Below are positions 1-12,800 of a stretch of DNA of 64,000 nucleotides, in pieces. Source of the DNA: Oscheius onirici (lineage: Eukaryota; Nematoda; Chromadorea; Rhabditida; Rhabditidae); the NCBI GenBank assembly GCA_932521025.1, contig OW051471.1, positions 9,734,001-9,798,000 on the forward strand. The letters are read 5' to 3'. Numbering within the stretch: position 1 is the stretch's first letter; each line of letters opens with the position of its first letter. A model generated the notes under the pieces. That model made no database searches and was not told where the DNA came from. It was given only the letters and a program-made list of their open reading frames with translations. Made by a program: the position numbers and the translations under genes.

Positions 1-1324
1 GCCTGGTTCTGTCCCATCTGCTTAATTCTGATCCAAATGCTGACGCCACAATAGAAAATGATGATGATGGAGAAGCCGACGAGCACATAGTGGTTCAGAA
101 TTGTAGCAATTCCAGCGGCTGACACTTTTCCAGATGCGTCTCTGGTCCTGAGCAAGATGTAGCCAAGTTCTTCTGGATGCTCTATTCCGAACTGGGCACG
201 CACTTTGGCTGCTAGTACCTGAAATTCTTTGTTCAAGCCTTATAAAACACGAATTACCGGCATAATTTCTACTCTGGTACAAAACCACATTGCGCAGACG
301 AAGGAGTAAACAAAGTGGCAAAAGTACAAGAAAAGTAGGAAGATTTTTATGCCCATACTTTCATCAATGTAGGACGTTGCCTTTTCTCTGAAATGTAATT
401 TTACTATGTTCATCTTACCAAACTTTAAGCTGTCTCCCCGAGAATACTTTGGGAAACACAGATATTGGATACCGTAGCTTGTTTTGAATTAGCTCTTGTT
501 TCGAAAAAAAAGAGTGAACACCCTTTGTTTTAGTGTGTCGCCACAGCGGATTAGAATAAAAAAGTAATAACAACGGAATTTCTTAATCTCTAAACTTTTA
601 ACAGTCTTAACATTCTGTGGATTAATCCCAAACGCTTGTACACAAAACACCCGTTTTGAACAATGGATATTACTGGTTGTGTACGGTTCCTTATTGTCCG
701 TGGTTGTTTTCTCATCGCAATGAAAAAAGGTCAATTGACTGGTACTACAAATCTTGAACAAAACTTTTTTGTTTCTGTAGTGGATGATCTGACTCTGCAA
801 CTAGAAAAAAATACTTTTCAAACCACCAACCCGCTGCTTGTCAGAAGTCAAGAGTCACAAATTGTTTTAAACAAAGCTTGGACAGCAAAAAAAACTCACC
901 TACAGACGACCATATATCTGTAAACAAAGTGGATGACCACCAGTCCAACCCAGATCTCATAGAGCGTACAGTACAGCCCGGGTCCGAGTATCGCGAATTT
1001 TGTCCCTCCAATGAGACCCTTATTTGTGAACACGAGCCAGCTTTGGTCGGCCATGAAATGCGTCTGGAAGAATTTTCGCTCAAAATTAATAGAGTTCTTC
1101 AAACTCACAGGCATGCCAACAAAGACAACAATCGAGTAGAATGTCTCGAAGCAGGCGAAAACTATCAGGAGATACTTGTAGTTCCCGATCTTGTTCTTCG
1201 TGTACTTCTTGACTACGTATACCAAAAACATGTTGGTACAAATGGCCAAGGCTGTACAGATTCCTTGAAGAATGAAGATGATAGTATCGAAATCCATTGA
1301 GCTGAGAAGATCGAAATTTACCAT
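1..1324 (-). CDS. STR/SRJ-like 7TM chemoreceptor, C-terminus cut by window edge
   Basis: Putative chemosensory G-protein-coupled receptor of the nematode STR superfamily, expected in sensory-cilium membranes. The first exon (about 1324 down to 897) starts with MVNFDLLSS and encodes three membrane segments. It contains the STR-type stretch KIGNYKYLLIVFACFETFYS and, at the end of TM3, VIHFVYRYMVV, before a GTGAGT donor. Downstream minus-strand exons near 480-420, 391-255 and 211-1 give a further TM (IKIFLLFLYFCHFVYS) and, after a small intron, VLAAKVRAQFGIEHPEE and another TM (NHYVLVGFSIIIIFYCGVSIW). The last TMs lie outside the window. The intron between about 896 and 480 is long for this genome, so an exon there may be missed. 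Family assignment rests on pattern recognition only. Confidence 0.75.
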
Positions 1325-1981
1325 TCTGACTAATTTGTTTCTCCTTTAACACTTATATATGTAGTCGGGTAACATTTTCGTGATCGCTATAATCCTGTAC
1401 GTAATTTTTGTAGGCGGTCGTATGTGAATCAGAGCATGTGAGGACAATGAGGAATGTGGGAAATTGGCATTTACTACATTGGTGACTCGAAGTCCAGAGG
1501 CCAGAGTACAAGTTGGAACGAGGAACTTAGAGCGGACTGATTACATGTTTTAGAGAAGGATAACATTAGGGAATAAATACTTCTTGGAAAAGTTCCGAAA
1601 AGTTCCGATAGTCAAACCCCTCTTCAACGAGAATCTTTATGTAACAGTTGATTGAGAATCTAAGTATGCGATAAAGTTTTGGACATTTTTGAAATTGCGA
1701 TCCAGACGTCGCAATCTTGAGAATAAATGTGTTACCAAAATGGAAGTTGGACAAACATGTTACAGACAGCAGGTTGTTTTCTCTATTGGATACATGTATT
1801 GTCATCTTTCACCTTGCATCACCTTCAGAGAGTTTAGTCGAGAACAGAACTCAGAATGTCGTCTGCAAATCAGACTGGTCAAAAAACCAGCCTTTTTCAA
1901 CATTTTCAATGAATATTTCAAGAATGTCATACCACCTGCTCAGCAGCCCACTCATTCAGTTCCCTTTCCTCTAGAGCAAGA
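1325..1981. other. Intergenic, with a possible receptor-exon relic
   Basis: This is the gap between the divergent STR-like and SRH-like genes, so it should hold both promoters. No full gene is visible. Around 1770-1795 a run reading GTTGTTTTCTCTATTGGAT is repeated at 2318-2336 inside the SRH-like exon downstream. This suggests a decayed copy of that exon, but the match is too short to be sure. Confidence 0.3.
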
Positions 1982-3190
1982 ATGATAACCTGTCCCGACC
2001 TACTAAAAGAAGGGAATACTGTTCTTTTCACTGTTAGCCTAGACATAATTTTCTACAGTAGTTTGTTGGTAAATATCTATGTAATCTTCTGCATAGTTTT
2101 CTTGTCAACAAAGAGCATGAGTTCATACAGATGGTACCTTTTGTGGCATCAGGTTGTCTGTTTGGGCAGTGATATCGCGGTATCTTAAAATTTCTTCTAA
2201 AATCTCCTCTCTAGATCAATTTTATATGTAAGCCAGTAATTCTTCTTCCATTTGCCATGGGGTATCCGGAAGGCATACTGAAAGGCCTTCTTCCCACTAG
2301 ACATATGGCAGAACTGGTTGTTTTCTCTATTGGATTCTCGCTGGGAACTACGGTTCATCTCTTTGTTTATCGGTACATCGCCGTTCGAGGTCTTCGTTTA
2401 ATTCCATGGCATTATCAAATCTACATAGTACTAATGTACATCGCATTAGTAGTTCCAAGTTTTTTATTGGTATTCGCGTATGCGAATGAAAAGGATGTAT
2501 TGGACGAATTTTCTCTTGTAAGTTTGGTTCAGACTTGTTGAAATGCTGACCCGCGTCGCGCCACGCCGCATCGTCCAACGCCGGCTTATATTCTGATCAC
2601 ATACGACGTAAAAATAAAAGCAAAGTTGGGCGGTGTGGTGTTGTAAATTTGAGCTCGAGATCAAGTTCAGTTACAGAAATACTCGTGCATCACGCCGTCC
2701 CTTCTTGCGGTGTCCGGATTTCTGGTCTACAGCAGCGCAAGAGTACTTGACATTGTAATATATCCTGTAACTGCTATTGCAATAGTATTCTTCATAACTC
2801 TTTCCGTTCTGATCTATTTCACTAACAAGCACATATCCAGCAGAACAATGTCCAAACAACTGGCTGAATTACAAAAGAAGTTCTTGATCTAGCTCATGTT
2901 TCAAGTGTTTGTTCCATTGAGCATCGTCATACTTCCCGTGCTGTTTTTTTTGTCTCATTGTCGCTGGTGTGAAGTTCGGATATGTTGGCTAGTTTCTTCC
3001 CCCATTCTCGATTAACTCATCTTTAGATGTTGGTCATCTTCTTGTGGCAAGTATTTCATCGTTCAGTACTTCCGGAGGAATCGTCCTCGTCGTCATGAAC
3101 AAGACCTATCGACGTCCAAAATTCAGAGCGTTTGGAAAATTTCCCGAACTGCCATCTCTATTTGTCGTTACTGCTTCTCCAGTCAAATGA
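1982..3190 (+). pseudogene. SRH-like 7TM chemoreceptor with an in-frame stop
   Basis: SRH-type receptor sequence in several small exons. Exon 1 from ATG at 1982 encodes a first TM. The exon after the acceptor near 2214 reads KPVILLPFAMGYPEGI, matching the SRH 'KP...P...GY..G' pattern, then VVFSIGFS and FVYRYIAV. An exon from about 2688 reads LDIVIYPVTAIAIVFF and SKQLAELQKKF. The frame then meets TAG at 2890-2892, after which the same frame continues as LMFQVFVPLSIVILPV, typical SRH TM6. The last exon (about 3028-3190) carries SISSFSTSGGIVLVVMNKTYRR, the usual SRH TM7/tail motif. Because the frame is open on both sides of the stop, this is a single nonsense change (or a base error), not a wrong splice model. 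Otherwise the gene looks intact. Confidence 0.7.
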
Positions 3191-3498
3191 AAGTACGAAT
3201 CATTATCAGCTGCTCTTGTTGACTCAAGGGCAAGGATAGCGTTTTTGTACGAAATGAATCTGTACATAGATTAAGGTCAAAATTCGTCTAAAAGCACCAT
3301 GAACTTGCTTTCAAGACTTTTTGCCTATGATGCCAGTGAACCCTTAAAGAACAAAATATAAATATTTCATATTCCAATCGGCGATCCTTTGTAAAGAGCG
3401 GCGCGCCTGCCTCTGCTAGTATTTCGCACATGGTGCTCATTGGTTACCCTGCGAGTCACAGAATATTCAAAATAAACCGTTTTCGTCCTGTCTGAGCC

Positions 3499-4964
3499 AT
3501 GCGAATACTGGAAAATCCTTTGGTCCATACGTTTTTCGACGTTTTCGGTTACGTAATACTTTCCTTCAATCTATTTCTGACCTATCTCATATGGCAGCAT
3601 TCGCCGAAATCAATGGCAAATTTCAAATACTTCATGCTAAAAATGACTGTAAGTGTCTTATTCGTAAGCTTGGAATGTATTCCAGTTTACCGACTTTATG
3701 TTCACTCTTTGTCTTGTGCACTTCTACAAACCAAACATTCTGTTTCCTTTACCTTGTGCGTTAGTTACTGGACTCTCACAGCATTTCGGTCAAACTGGAG
3801 CTGTCATCACTGTAAGGACAGGACTAATACTCAACGCAGTCCTTTAAGCAAATTTGTACCATATTCTTTGGTGGACTGACACTGGTCTCGGTTACTGATT
3901 GCTCATTGTATAGATTGTTTGTATTTTACAAGCTGGACTACTGGGTGGAGAAATTTACCGGGAAAGCGTGAGTTTATGGTCACAGCCTGAACTCTATTTT
4001 TTTTAGCGGAGTAAGGTACATAGCTTTTATCACGATCGGCATGGCTGTGTTACAAGGAAGAATATGTGCTTACTTCTGTATGACATATGAGGTCAGTTGG
4101 CGTCCGTGTTTTAAGTATTACAAGGCGTTATCAATAGAGGGAGAAACTATTGAAAATGGTAATATGGTCTGTTCAAAAAGAAGAGGGAATACCGTAAGAT
4201 TTTAGCTCTTCCCTTCGAGACCCACTTAGCATGCAAAAATTGGATACTCAGCCAACAAATTTGAAAGATGCGCAGCGAACTTTGGAATTTGTTTTCTGAG
4301 TATCCAATGTTTGTGTGCTTAGTGGGACTCGAAGGGAACGGCTAAAATCTGATGGTAATCCCTCTTCTTTTTGAACAGACCATAGATAATTAATAATGCC
4401 ACATAATCTCCCTCTCATTTTCTAGTTCAGGAACTGACTAAATTCGCAGAAGGTATGGGGATCGGCCCAGTTCCTTTCCAAAAAGGAATTCCATATGTTG
4501 CGTACGATATACGCCGGCCATGGATACTAGGATACTGTGTCTTTGTGATTCTCTTCCTACTTCTTAACAGCATTTTTCAAATAGTGACTGCATATCTCGT
4601 CCAGAAAAAAATCAACGAGGCCCGGTCCAGCATGACTACTACGACTTTCAGTCTTCAACGCAGCCTCACCATTATTCTTGTGGCGCAAGTTCTCATTCCA
4701 GCCGTTGCCATGACTATTCCTATTTCTTTCTATCTGTTGGGTATTTTGTTCAAATTTGAGGAATTGAGTAACTCGCAGTTGCTTGAATGGGTTGCAGGCT
4801 TGGCTGTTACAGGCTATCCTTTTGTCAATGCCCTCTTCTGTCTCTTCTGTATGCCACCGTACAGGCTGTTTTTGAAGAAGCTTATATGGAAGGTCTTCTG
4901 CTGCAAAAACTTGGAAGCAGCCGTTAACACTTTGCCGCCGAGCTCTTCTTCAAATCAGGAGTGA
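3499..4964 (+). CDS. SRH/SRI-like 7TM chemoreceptor
   Basis: Putative chemosensory receptor. Exon 1 (ATG 3499 to about 3651) encodes MRILENPLVHTFF and TM1. Small exons follow: FTDFMFTLCLVHFYKP with LVTGLSQHFGQTGAVITV, then LFVFYKLDYWVEKFTGK, then GVRYIAFITIGMAVLQGRIC. The last exon from about 4426 encodes VPFQKGIPYVAYDIRRPW, TM5 to TM7 and a short basic tail, ending at the stop at 4962-4964. The TM7 end, YPFVNALFCLFCMPPYR, resembles SRH/SRI tails. The intron before the last exon contains a 222-bp inverted-repeat element. AATAAA lies about 15 bp after the stop. Splice boundaries are inferred by eye from GT/AG sites and frame. Confidence 0.75.
4163..4384. mobile_element. MITE: 222-bp hairpin element inside a receptor intron
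   Basis: The two halves are near-perfect inverted repeats. The left end reads TATGGTCTGTTCAAAAAGAA and the right end is its complement, TTCTTTTTGAACAGACCATA. Arms of about 90 bp flank a roughly 40-bp centre. No coding capacity is seen. The structure is that of a foldback MITE with terminal TA, inserted in the intron of the SRH/SRI-like gene without disturbing exons. Confidence 0.75.
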
Positions 4965-5260
4965 CGTGAACCTTCAAACGAATAAAAGGTTTTCCTTTAA
5001 CACCTGTGTTGGTCTAGTGTACTTGGAACTTTTGACGTTACTGTTGTAAATGCCAAATGACTCGCATTTTTGTCTCCGAGCCATTATCACCTGCTCTGTT
5101 TCGTGTTTGATTTTTGTAAGATTAAATGATGAAAAAGAAATTTATTATCACAAACACATCACAGGATGATTGTAAATGTAATAGCCTACAGAGCAACGGC
5201 CTCTTGCAGAATGACGCTGTTCGCTCTGGAAGATCTGTACAGACTACTCAGATTATCTTT

Positions 5261-6899
5261 TCAAACGTACTTATGCACTACAGAATGCGAAATGATGCTC
5301 TCGAAGATTCCAGTAAATGACGACTTTTTGCTTCCGAAGAAGAGAGCAGCCTGTCTGCGGAAATTCTCATTCCAATAGGCGTAAATCAGCGGGTTCAAAA
5401 GCGTTCCAGACATTGCTGACCAGTGGGAAAAGAGGAAAACAAGGTTTCCGTACTCGTCGTCGATTATCTTTGTCTGAAAAATATATATTTCAAGGGACTT
5501 TTAAAGAGCCATACCCTCCAAACAATAGAAAAGTCCTGAATGACATTGAAGGCGTCCAAAGGGATACTGGATACAGCGAAAATGACCACCATTCCCGTTA
5601 GAATGTTCTGCAGCCGTTGTTTTCGACAGACTTCATTGTGACGGAGTCTGAACAAAGTATTAAGGAAAAATAGATAGCTAGACAAACCTGTTAGTTCCGC
5701 TGAACCTCTTTCTCTGGTCACTGAGCTTCCTAGCTATTTTCCAGTTGCACCAGCCTATTACCACAAGGGGAATGACACTCCGAACAGTGAGAACCATAAT
5801 GCCATAGTAGAGACGGAACTCGTCGTGTGGTCGCCAGTCTTCGAAGCAGAACTAAAAAATTGAGTGTTTCAGATACTGTTACATATTTTACTCGTGTAGA
5901 AAAAACAAGGAAGCTTGACCTGTCTCATTCTGGCTAGAGTACCGTACTAATTCATTAGCAAATTTCTCGATCTTTGTGCCAGACAGATATCTACTACAGT
6001 ACACGCCTTTAAAACGGTCAACTCAACTCTATCGAACATTTTTCCAGAAAAGTTTTCACTCGTTCAAAGTTTACTGTAAGTTATCCGGATTACGTTTTAC
6101 TGCCAAAGTCGCGTTTTCAGGAATTCTTTGAGATTAGACAAATCGTAAGCTCTTTGTTTATAATAGTAAATAATTAGTAGGGAACGGCCACAAACAGCTC
6201 AGATTTTACAAAACTGTTCCGAAACTAACCTTATGACACGGAAACTCCACATAGACGACGTGGTAGAGCATTGGGCTGAGGACGAAGAGCGAAAACATCC
6301 AAGTTCCCAGAATTATGAGAAAGCAGGTCGAGATGGAAATACTTCGGCAGAACGGGGATACAACCATGCGGTATCGATCGATAGCCAGTGCTGTCAAAGT
6401 GTAGGACACCCACATCAGTGAAGCTCCCTGTAAATTTCCTCTTTAACTTATTTTTGTCTTTATTGTTTTCCAAGGTGTCAAGTTGGCTGTCAACCTCCTT
6501 TTCCAATGTTCTCTCACCTGTATAGCGTAAACAAGATAGCACATGGACTGTCCCCATAGCCATGTTTTCAAGTAAAAGTACATCGGTGTCGCCCACAAGG
6601 AACTCAGTGCAATTATCTGAAATTGAGCGTCTTTCCGGCTGATTTTACTACTCACAATGTCTGCAAGACTGAGGCTGCAGATGAAGAGATTGGGAACCGT
6701 CTGCATTGGGCGCCTGCAGAGCACGATCATAATAACCACGACGTTTCCAATGAGAGCAGAGACTCCGACGAGAGAGTACAAGATGGCCAAGGCTGAAAAT
6801 TGGACTGTTTTTAGAAATCTAAAACTCCTTACCATCCTTCCAAAAGGCGTTGATTTCAATTGGATCAACTTGGCAAACTTGAGCGGTCACGTTGGACAT
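5261..6899 (-). CDS. Neuropeptide Y/F-type rhodopsin-family GPCR
   Basis: Class A peptide receptor in at least six exons on the minus strand. The start ATG at 6899 gives MSNVTAQVCQ, with an N-glycosylation site. TM1 reads GNVVVIMIVLCRRPMQTVPN and TM2 reads LFICSLSLADIV. TM3 comes with LWATPMYFYLKTWLWG and ends in the DRY motif (AIDRYRMVVSP). TM4 and an extracellular-loop cysteine (EFPCHK) follow, then TM5 (RSVIPLVVIGWCNWKIARKL) and a basic third loop with RKQRLQNILTGMVVIFAVSSIPLDAF in place of a classical CWLP motif. TM7 carries NPLIYAYWNENF, and the tail ends HKYV at 5261. These are NPY/NPF/tachykinin-group hallmarks, so signalling by a neuropeptide on neurons or gut is likely. The ligand cannot be told from sequence. 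Confidence 0.8.
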
Positions 6900-9800
6900 C
6901 ACAATGCTGAAAAGTAGAGTGTTTATAGGAGATTTGGGGGAAAGAGTACAAGTTCTCATGGTCAGAATTAGCGGGCTATGTTCTCACACGTCCCTTCCCA
7001 CTCAGAGATCAAGTAATTCGTGAATTGGGCTTAATTGGTAGACGGATCGGGAGATCGTCTCTCAGACAAAGTTCTTTGAAAGTCAAACAAGTTTTGCAGG
7101 AACGGCTATCCTCGAACTGAAAAGGAGGTCAATGAAAAATCTCACAAGCCAAGATTTGGTAATTTCACAGTAAAAGCTTGCTAAAAATCTATTTAAACAA
7201 CACTGACTAATTGAAGTGGTCATCAAAAGAAGACGGCAATTAGACCACAGTTGTTAGAAACTAAGAAGCAGAAATCCAGGAACAGAGTAATTTCAGGGTA
7301 GCCGAAAATATCCATTCTGATTTATGTTTACATCGTTCTTCCTCTTCGTGATACAAACAATCGTTTTGTTACAGGTGAAATTACCTCTTCTAGACGTTAG
7401 GGTGGATAGTCAATTCAAAACAGGAGACAGTGCAAAAATTCTAAATTTGGAGCATTATCTTAGGTAGGAGAACGACACTTCTAACAACAAAAAGAGACAT
7501 GCGATCGGCAGTTTTTAGTGGAAACATGAAATTAGGATACTTGCAACATATAACAAACCCCCTAACAATAAGACGAAGAAGACTCATCGTAGCATTTGTT
7601 TGGGTATTTGGGTAACAGCTAAAAGTCATCTAAAGCACAGTAAAAACAGTGGATGATCCAAAAAGCATTTTGGATAATCTTTGTTAGCAGAAAACCTTTC
7701 CCACTCAAATACACATACAGTCAACAAAATATGAGGTAAAAAGCATGTGAATAATCTCAAATTTAGACGGGCGGTCAAATTTCTCGGTAAGAGGTTCCTT
7801 TTACTCTTTGACCGAATTAATTAGGGGAAGTTATTTTAAAGACAGAGAATCCGAGTTAAAGTCACGTAATCAGCTAAAATGAAATTCCCTGCTGCCAAGT
7901 GGGAATTATGAGAAGGTGGAAAACAGCCGGTTGGATATAAACAGTGGTGGAATGAGAAGAAACAAGTTTTCTGGAAGGGAACTCTTCTCTGCTCGAAGAT
8001 GATTGGTTTGTTTAAGCGAGCAAAAATTTGAGGAAGCTGTGCGAGAGACACGTCCCCCAAGATCAAAATCGTCAAAGGCTTCAGCTTTGACAAATTTAAT
8101 GGAATTTACTGAGCCGGAACAGGCTTAAAGAAAGTGAATGTTCGAGATCGAGACTTTGTGATTGTGTGCAGATTTCAAAGATTAGAAAACGTCAGACTTT
8201 ATGTGAAAGGTTTTAATGGGAGTCTTGGGTGTCCGAAAGTTAGCGGTTTTGCCCAACGAATAGAGACAGAGATTCTTGCGGCAGTCGCATGGCAAAAACA
8301 AATGTGGGAAAATCTAGCAAGTGTTTTTACTGTTGGAAAGAAATGTTTCCAGTGTGTCGACACAAAACAAGAAAAGGTATCAATTGCCTTAAGAAAATGG
8401 ACAAAAATAAAATTTGATTATTCCGTAAATTTGGAGCAGAAAGGTGGTCGAGACAGCTGAGCAGCCAACGTTGGAAATATCAAGAAAGTAGTGAGACATA
8501 TAAGTTTTCCCCATTTTCGATTTCACGTTAGCAGTTCCTGGACCTCGCTTGTGAGCATGATACGTGCTCACTTCAATAGCAAAAACTGGCTTCAAGAGAT
8601 TATTAAAACACTAACAATCAGAGGTCGAAAACAAAGTTTGCTCTGAAACCATATTTCCGAATTGTAATGTTACGTAGACGAGATTATGACCAGTGGAAGT
8701 TGACTAATAAAATGAAACGGGCTCATCCAATGGTACAACAAGCACTCTTTCCGACTGGAAAAAAAAGTACGAAGATTTGAGAAGTGTGCAAGATTTTGAT
8801 TCTTCGTTAGTCATCGCTAGAAGAGGATCCTCATTCAAGCAAAAATTATTCGTATCGTGTTTTTGAAAGAACTTGGTGAATTGGATGAAAAGGAAGGCGA
8901 GTTTGTGAACAACATATGTGCACACTGAGCTGACTGAAACTTCTCGAACATTTGCTGGGAGAATATTTCGCTGAGAAGACAGTCAGATGAGGAAGTTGAA
9001 AGGTTATCGGTTCTATACTAGATGGAAATCGGGCCTCTCACATTCTTTTAGGAGCGAGAGGGATAGAAATTCTTGAATTCGAGAGTAGATGGGCTTTTTC
9101 TTTCTTCGGGAGAAACCCGTCCGACCTTCTTACATAAAAATAAAGACGGAGAACATTCTGATCTAGAGCCTTCGGTCCGAGTGAGACACACTATTTTCGC
9201 CTCGAATTAGGAGATGTCAATCGGAAATTCAGGAGGGTGAGTCTACGCAATAGCTTGGAGCAGGAGCAGAGGGAATAATAATAAGCTCTCACTAGTGAGC
9301 TTTGATTCGAACTACTGGAAGAAGGTTGGGACTGCAACTTCCTTGAAAACATGATTTTGAATTGGTTCTAGTAGAACTTTTATTAGCTTGAAACCTTGCA
9401 AAGGATTGAAAAAAAAATACGAAAAAACTTGTGGGTGACAGCTTAAGGAAAGAATAAAAGGTTTAGAGCATGCAATGTTTGCAAACACTTCACCGGTTCA
9501 GAGTGACTTCAAACTTTTGGAGAAAGTGGCATAGGTGAGAGAAGAAACCGAAAGCTGACGTACAAAATGAACAAAATAGGTAACTGGGAACCCGTTTGTT
9601 TCATCGGAAAATAATCAGAAAAATAACAATCTGTTACTGAAATAATAACATTTTGGCGTCACTGCAGTGGGTAGCCAACAAAAAGTGATCTCATTGCTTG
9701 ATTTCTAAAGGTAAGAGCAGGTGCGAATAATAATCATTTCTTTCACTGAGCTTCCGTGTTGATCCTCACTTAAAAATTGTCTGTTTCGGTTCACTGACTC

Positions 9801-12800
9801 CCGTTCCTCTTACTAATTACGCATCACCAATCTGTGATGAAACGGAAGTGGGCGAACAGGAGAGGGGGTGAGAAAAATGGAAAAAACCATATGAGCCCGA
9901 TAAGCTCGAATGAAAATAGGACAGGAAGTGGATGAGCTATAAGAACGTTGAAAAAAATACGAAAACTGCTTCCTTTTCCTAGTTGGGCTTCCCGAGTTTA
10001 GCTTGACAACTTGTATCTGCTTGTTTTGTTGTTTTCGACGCTTCAAAAACTTGAGATTTTTTTTAGAAACTAGAGAGAGGAAATGTATCGCGTCAAAAAC
10101 TCAAGGGAGCCGACTACTTTTGTTAAATTCCCATACTTTCTAGACATCCAAATCGTACGTTATGGTTCTTAGGCGAAGCCCAAACTTGTCCCGTTTTTTA
10201 TTATGCGCACAAAATACAGCGTTAGTCTGAAAATAATCAGTTACTTGGCCAGTCTTCGTTTATCCCAAAATCTTCGCAAAACCCATAAAAAGAGGTGATC
10301 TGTAAAGTTTTGTCGAATCTCAGTTCTATAGACGCGAAAGCAAAAAAACCTCCAACAGTTTCGTTGTCCAATACGTAAATACATCAGACTCCCACGACTG
10401 AGCAAAAAACCGCTGACGTGTCTTTTCTCTTCCCTCTAGACGCCTGATAGTCACTAGGCAGGTCTAGTGATCCCATAATTAAACTAGCATGTGAATTACT
10501 AGCACATAATTTTAGCTCGGAAGATGAACTCTTTTGCATTACGAGTGTGGAAAGAAACGAGAAGATTTTAACACTGATCGAGATTGTCCTGGAATGGACC
10601 TTTCGAAGTGCTTCGGAAGCTCATTTATGTCCCTCCGGTTCTGTAAATATTTTCGAGATGTTTCTAAAGGGCAAATGATGTTTTGACTCAAATTGGGCAG
10701 ATTTGTATGCAATTAGTAGGAGATTTTGCGGGAATGAAACACAGAAGCTGTAAATCTATATTTAAGCTACCTGAAAACAAGCGTCCCTCTGTTTGAAGTA
10801 TTCGGCTGATGTGGTAGAAATCACAGGAAGTACTGTATTTTCTACTGAGTAGAGCTGAGAAATCTAAAAGATGCATAGAATTGCGCTGTGCGTTTAATCA
10901 AGAAATCTGCAAATATTTAAAAGATTCCTAAAGTTTTAAGAATTTAAAAAGAACAGGCAGGTCCTTTAAAATGGCGGCCAATGAGTACTGCAAATGTGAA
11001 CTGAAAGGCATACAAGAATTTCGTCAAAGTCTTCAACGACTGGATTCACCGAACGGTCAGAGCGCCGTATCAATAGACTGAAGCGTGGTGAAAAACACGA
11101 TGAAAAACACAGTGTCTAGTTTCTATATTGCGGACACTGACAATAAATGGTTTCGAAAACAAGTGTCAATAGCACAACCAACAGAGATAAATAGGGCAGC
11201 CTCCAAGAAAGAAGAAACTAGTTTTCATGCAGCCCACAATAGGGTGAGTCATTGGTGAATGCAAATAATTTATCACCTTCATCATTCACGAATATCTACG
11301 CTCTAGTTGTTTAGGCATCAAAATCTTATTTTTTATAACCAAATCCGAATAGAACTGAAATTCTAGATTATCAAATATTTTTGAAAGCTTGTTGAATTAC
11401 GAGTTGTTTTCATAATCAAAGTAATTAAAATTTTAAAAAAACTGATCTACGTTCACTGGCCCAATATTTGTTAGAGGGTGTCGCTCTGGCCTATTTTCTC
11501 CAACAAACACCCAATAATTATGAGCACAATCAAATTTACTCAATGTAATTAATGTGTAGGCGATCGTCTTTAGAGAAGGGTCTGAGGAAGAGAAACAAAT
11601 GAAGAAGACAACGAAGCTGTGGTAACAAATTGTACATGTCACAAGACAGCCAGACAGAAAAAGATGACAAGTGTTTTCTGAGAAGTGGTCTTCATAGAGC
11701 ATTCGGAGACGGGGGATGCCCTGCGACTCTTACTGCTATTATGCTCTCATTAATTGGGAGCGTGTTCAAAGAGAGTGGATTCAGTTGCTCTTATTGTGAG
11801 ATTTTATCCAATGTCTTGAAAATCTGGCTCTATGTTAAACAAGTAACTCTCGTACGGTCTCAGGACTGTTGCGGTTCCTAGAGTGTTAAAATTGCAACGA
11901 AACGAGGACAAAAAATTGAAAAAATGATTCTAAGCCAAAACTTGTCAACCAAGGCGAGAGTCATTTTTCATAGTGATAACAGCATTTTCAAGCTTCGCGA
12001 TGTTCTGCAAAGTTGTAGAGCTTGATCAGGGCTACAACTTTGCTCGCTGGGACAAAGTTGGAAAATGCAAACGAGCCGGAAAATTTAAATTGCCCCCGCC
12101 GCACCCAAAAATCCAAGTTTGTGGGGGGAGGGTAAAGAAACCTGCCCGGTTGCTTGTCCTTCCTTTACCTCTGTGTCGAATACGTAGCATGTTTTCCCAG
12201 GCTTTGCAAAGGCCGTGAATGAGTGTGATGCAGGCTTTACCCTTTGAAACCTTGTGCGATACTAGTTTGTTAGTGAAAGATTATCTATTTTCCAAAGCAG
12301 CCACTATCAACAGGTGTCTCTCTCCCTTTTCAAGTACAGCTGCTCATAGTCGGTCTCCCCACTTTTAATAATCAGATAGCGTACTCAGAACCTAATTTCC
12401 CTCTCTATTTATGATCACGGACATCTCAAGAATTCTACGTATCCCCGTTCTGATTCCACCCTTCATCCAATAGGCTCCTTCTAGGTCAAGAAATCAACAG
12501 CGCCAGTTGGCAACATTTGATTACAGCTGTTCTGTTGATGTACGACTTCTAGGAAGGGAAAAGCACAAAGATTTCCTTTCCCAGCTTTGTTGAGAAGCCT
12601 AATCAAGTCTTTCTTCAAAAATTACTATTCCAAAAGTGTTTGCTACACATGATGTATTTCCTCTAGCCTTTTCGTGCCTTGTACCGAAATTGTTGAAAGC
12701 CTTTCCTAATTTTTATGTTTACTATACGATATTCCCGTCACAAATTTTGCTTCCTGTTTTCCATGTTTCTTATCACAGTCACTAATACAGTTAGGAGAAA

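Noticed and set aside
8134..8460. 108-codon plus-strand frame
   Set aside because: It opens with GTG, not ATG, has no family resemblance, and no neighbouring exons continue it.
10971..11081. 36-codon ATG frame starting MAANEYCKCELK
   Set aside because: It is short and without a leader, splice partner or recognised family; not enough to call a gene.
11433..11702. 89-codon hydrophobic minus-strand frame, possible receptor relic
   Set aside because: It has no receptor family motif and no flanking exons, so a chance opening in AT-rich DNA is as likely.
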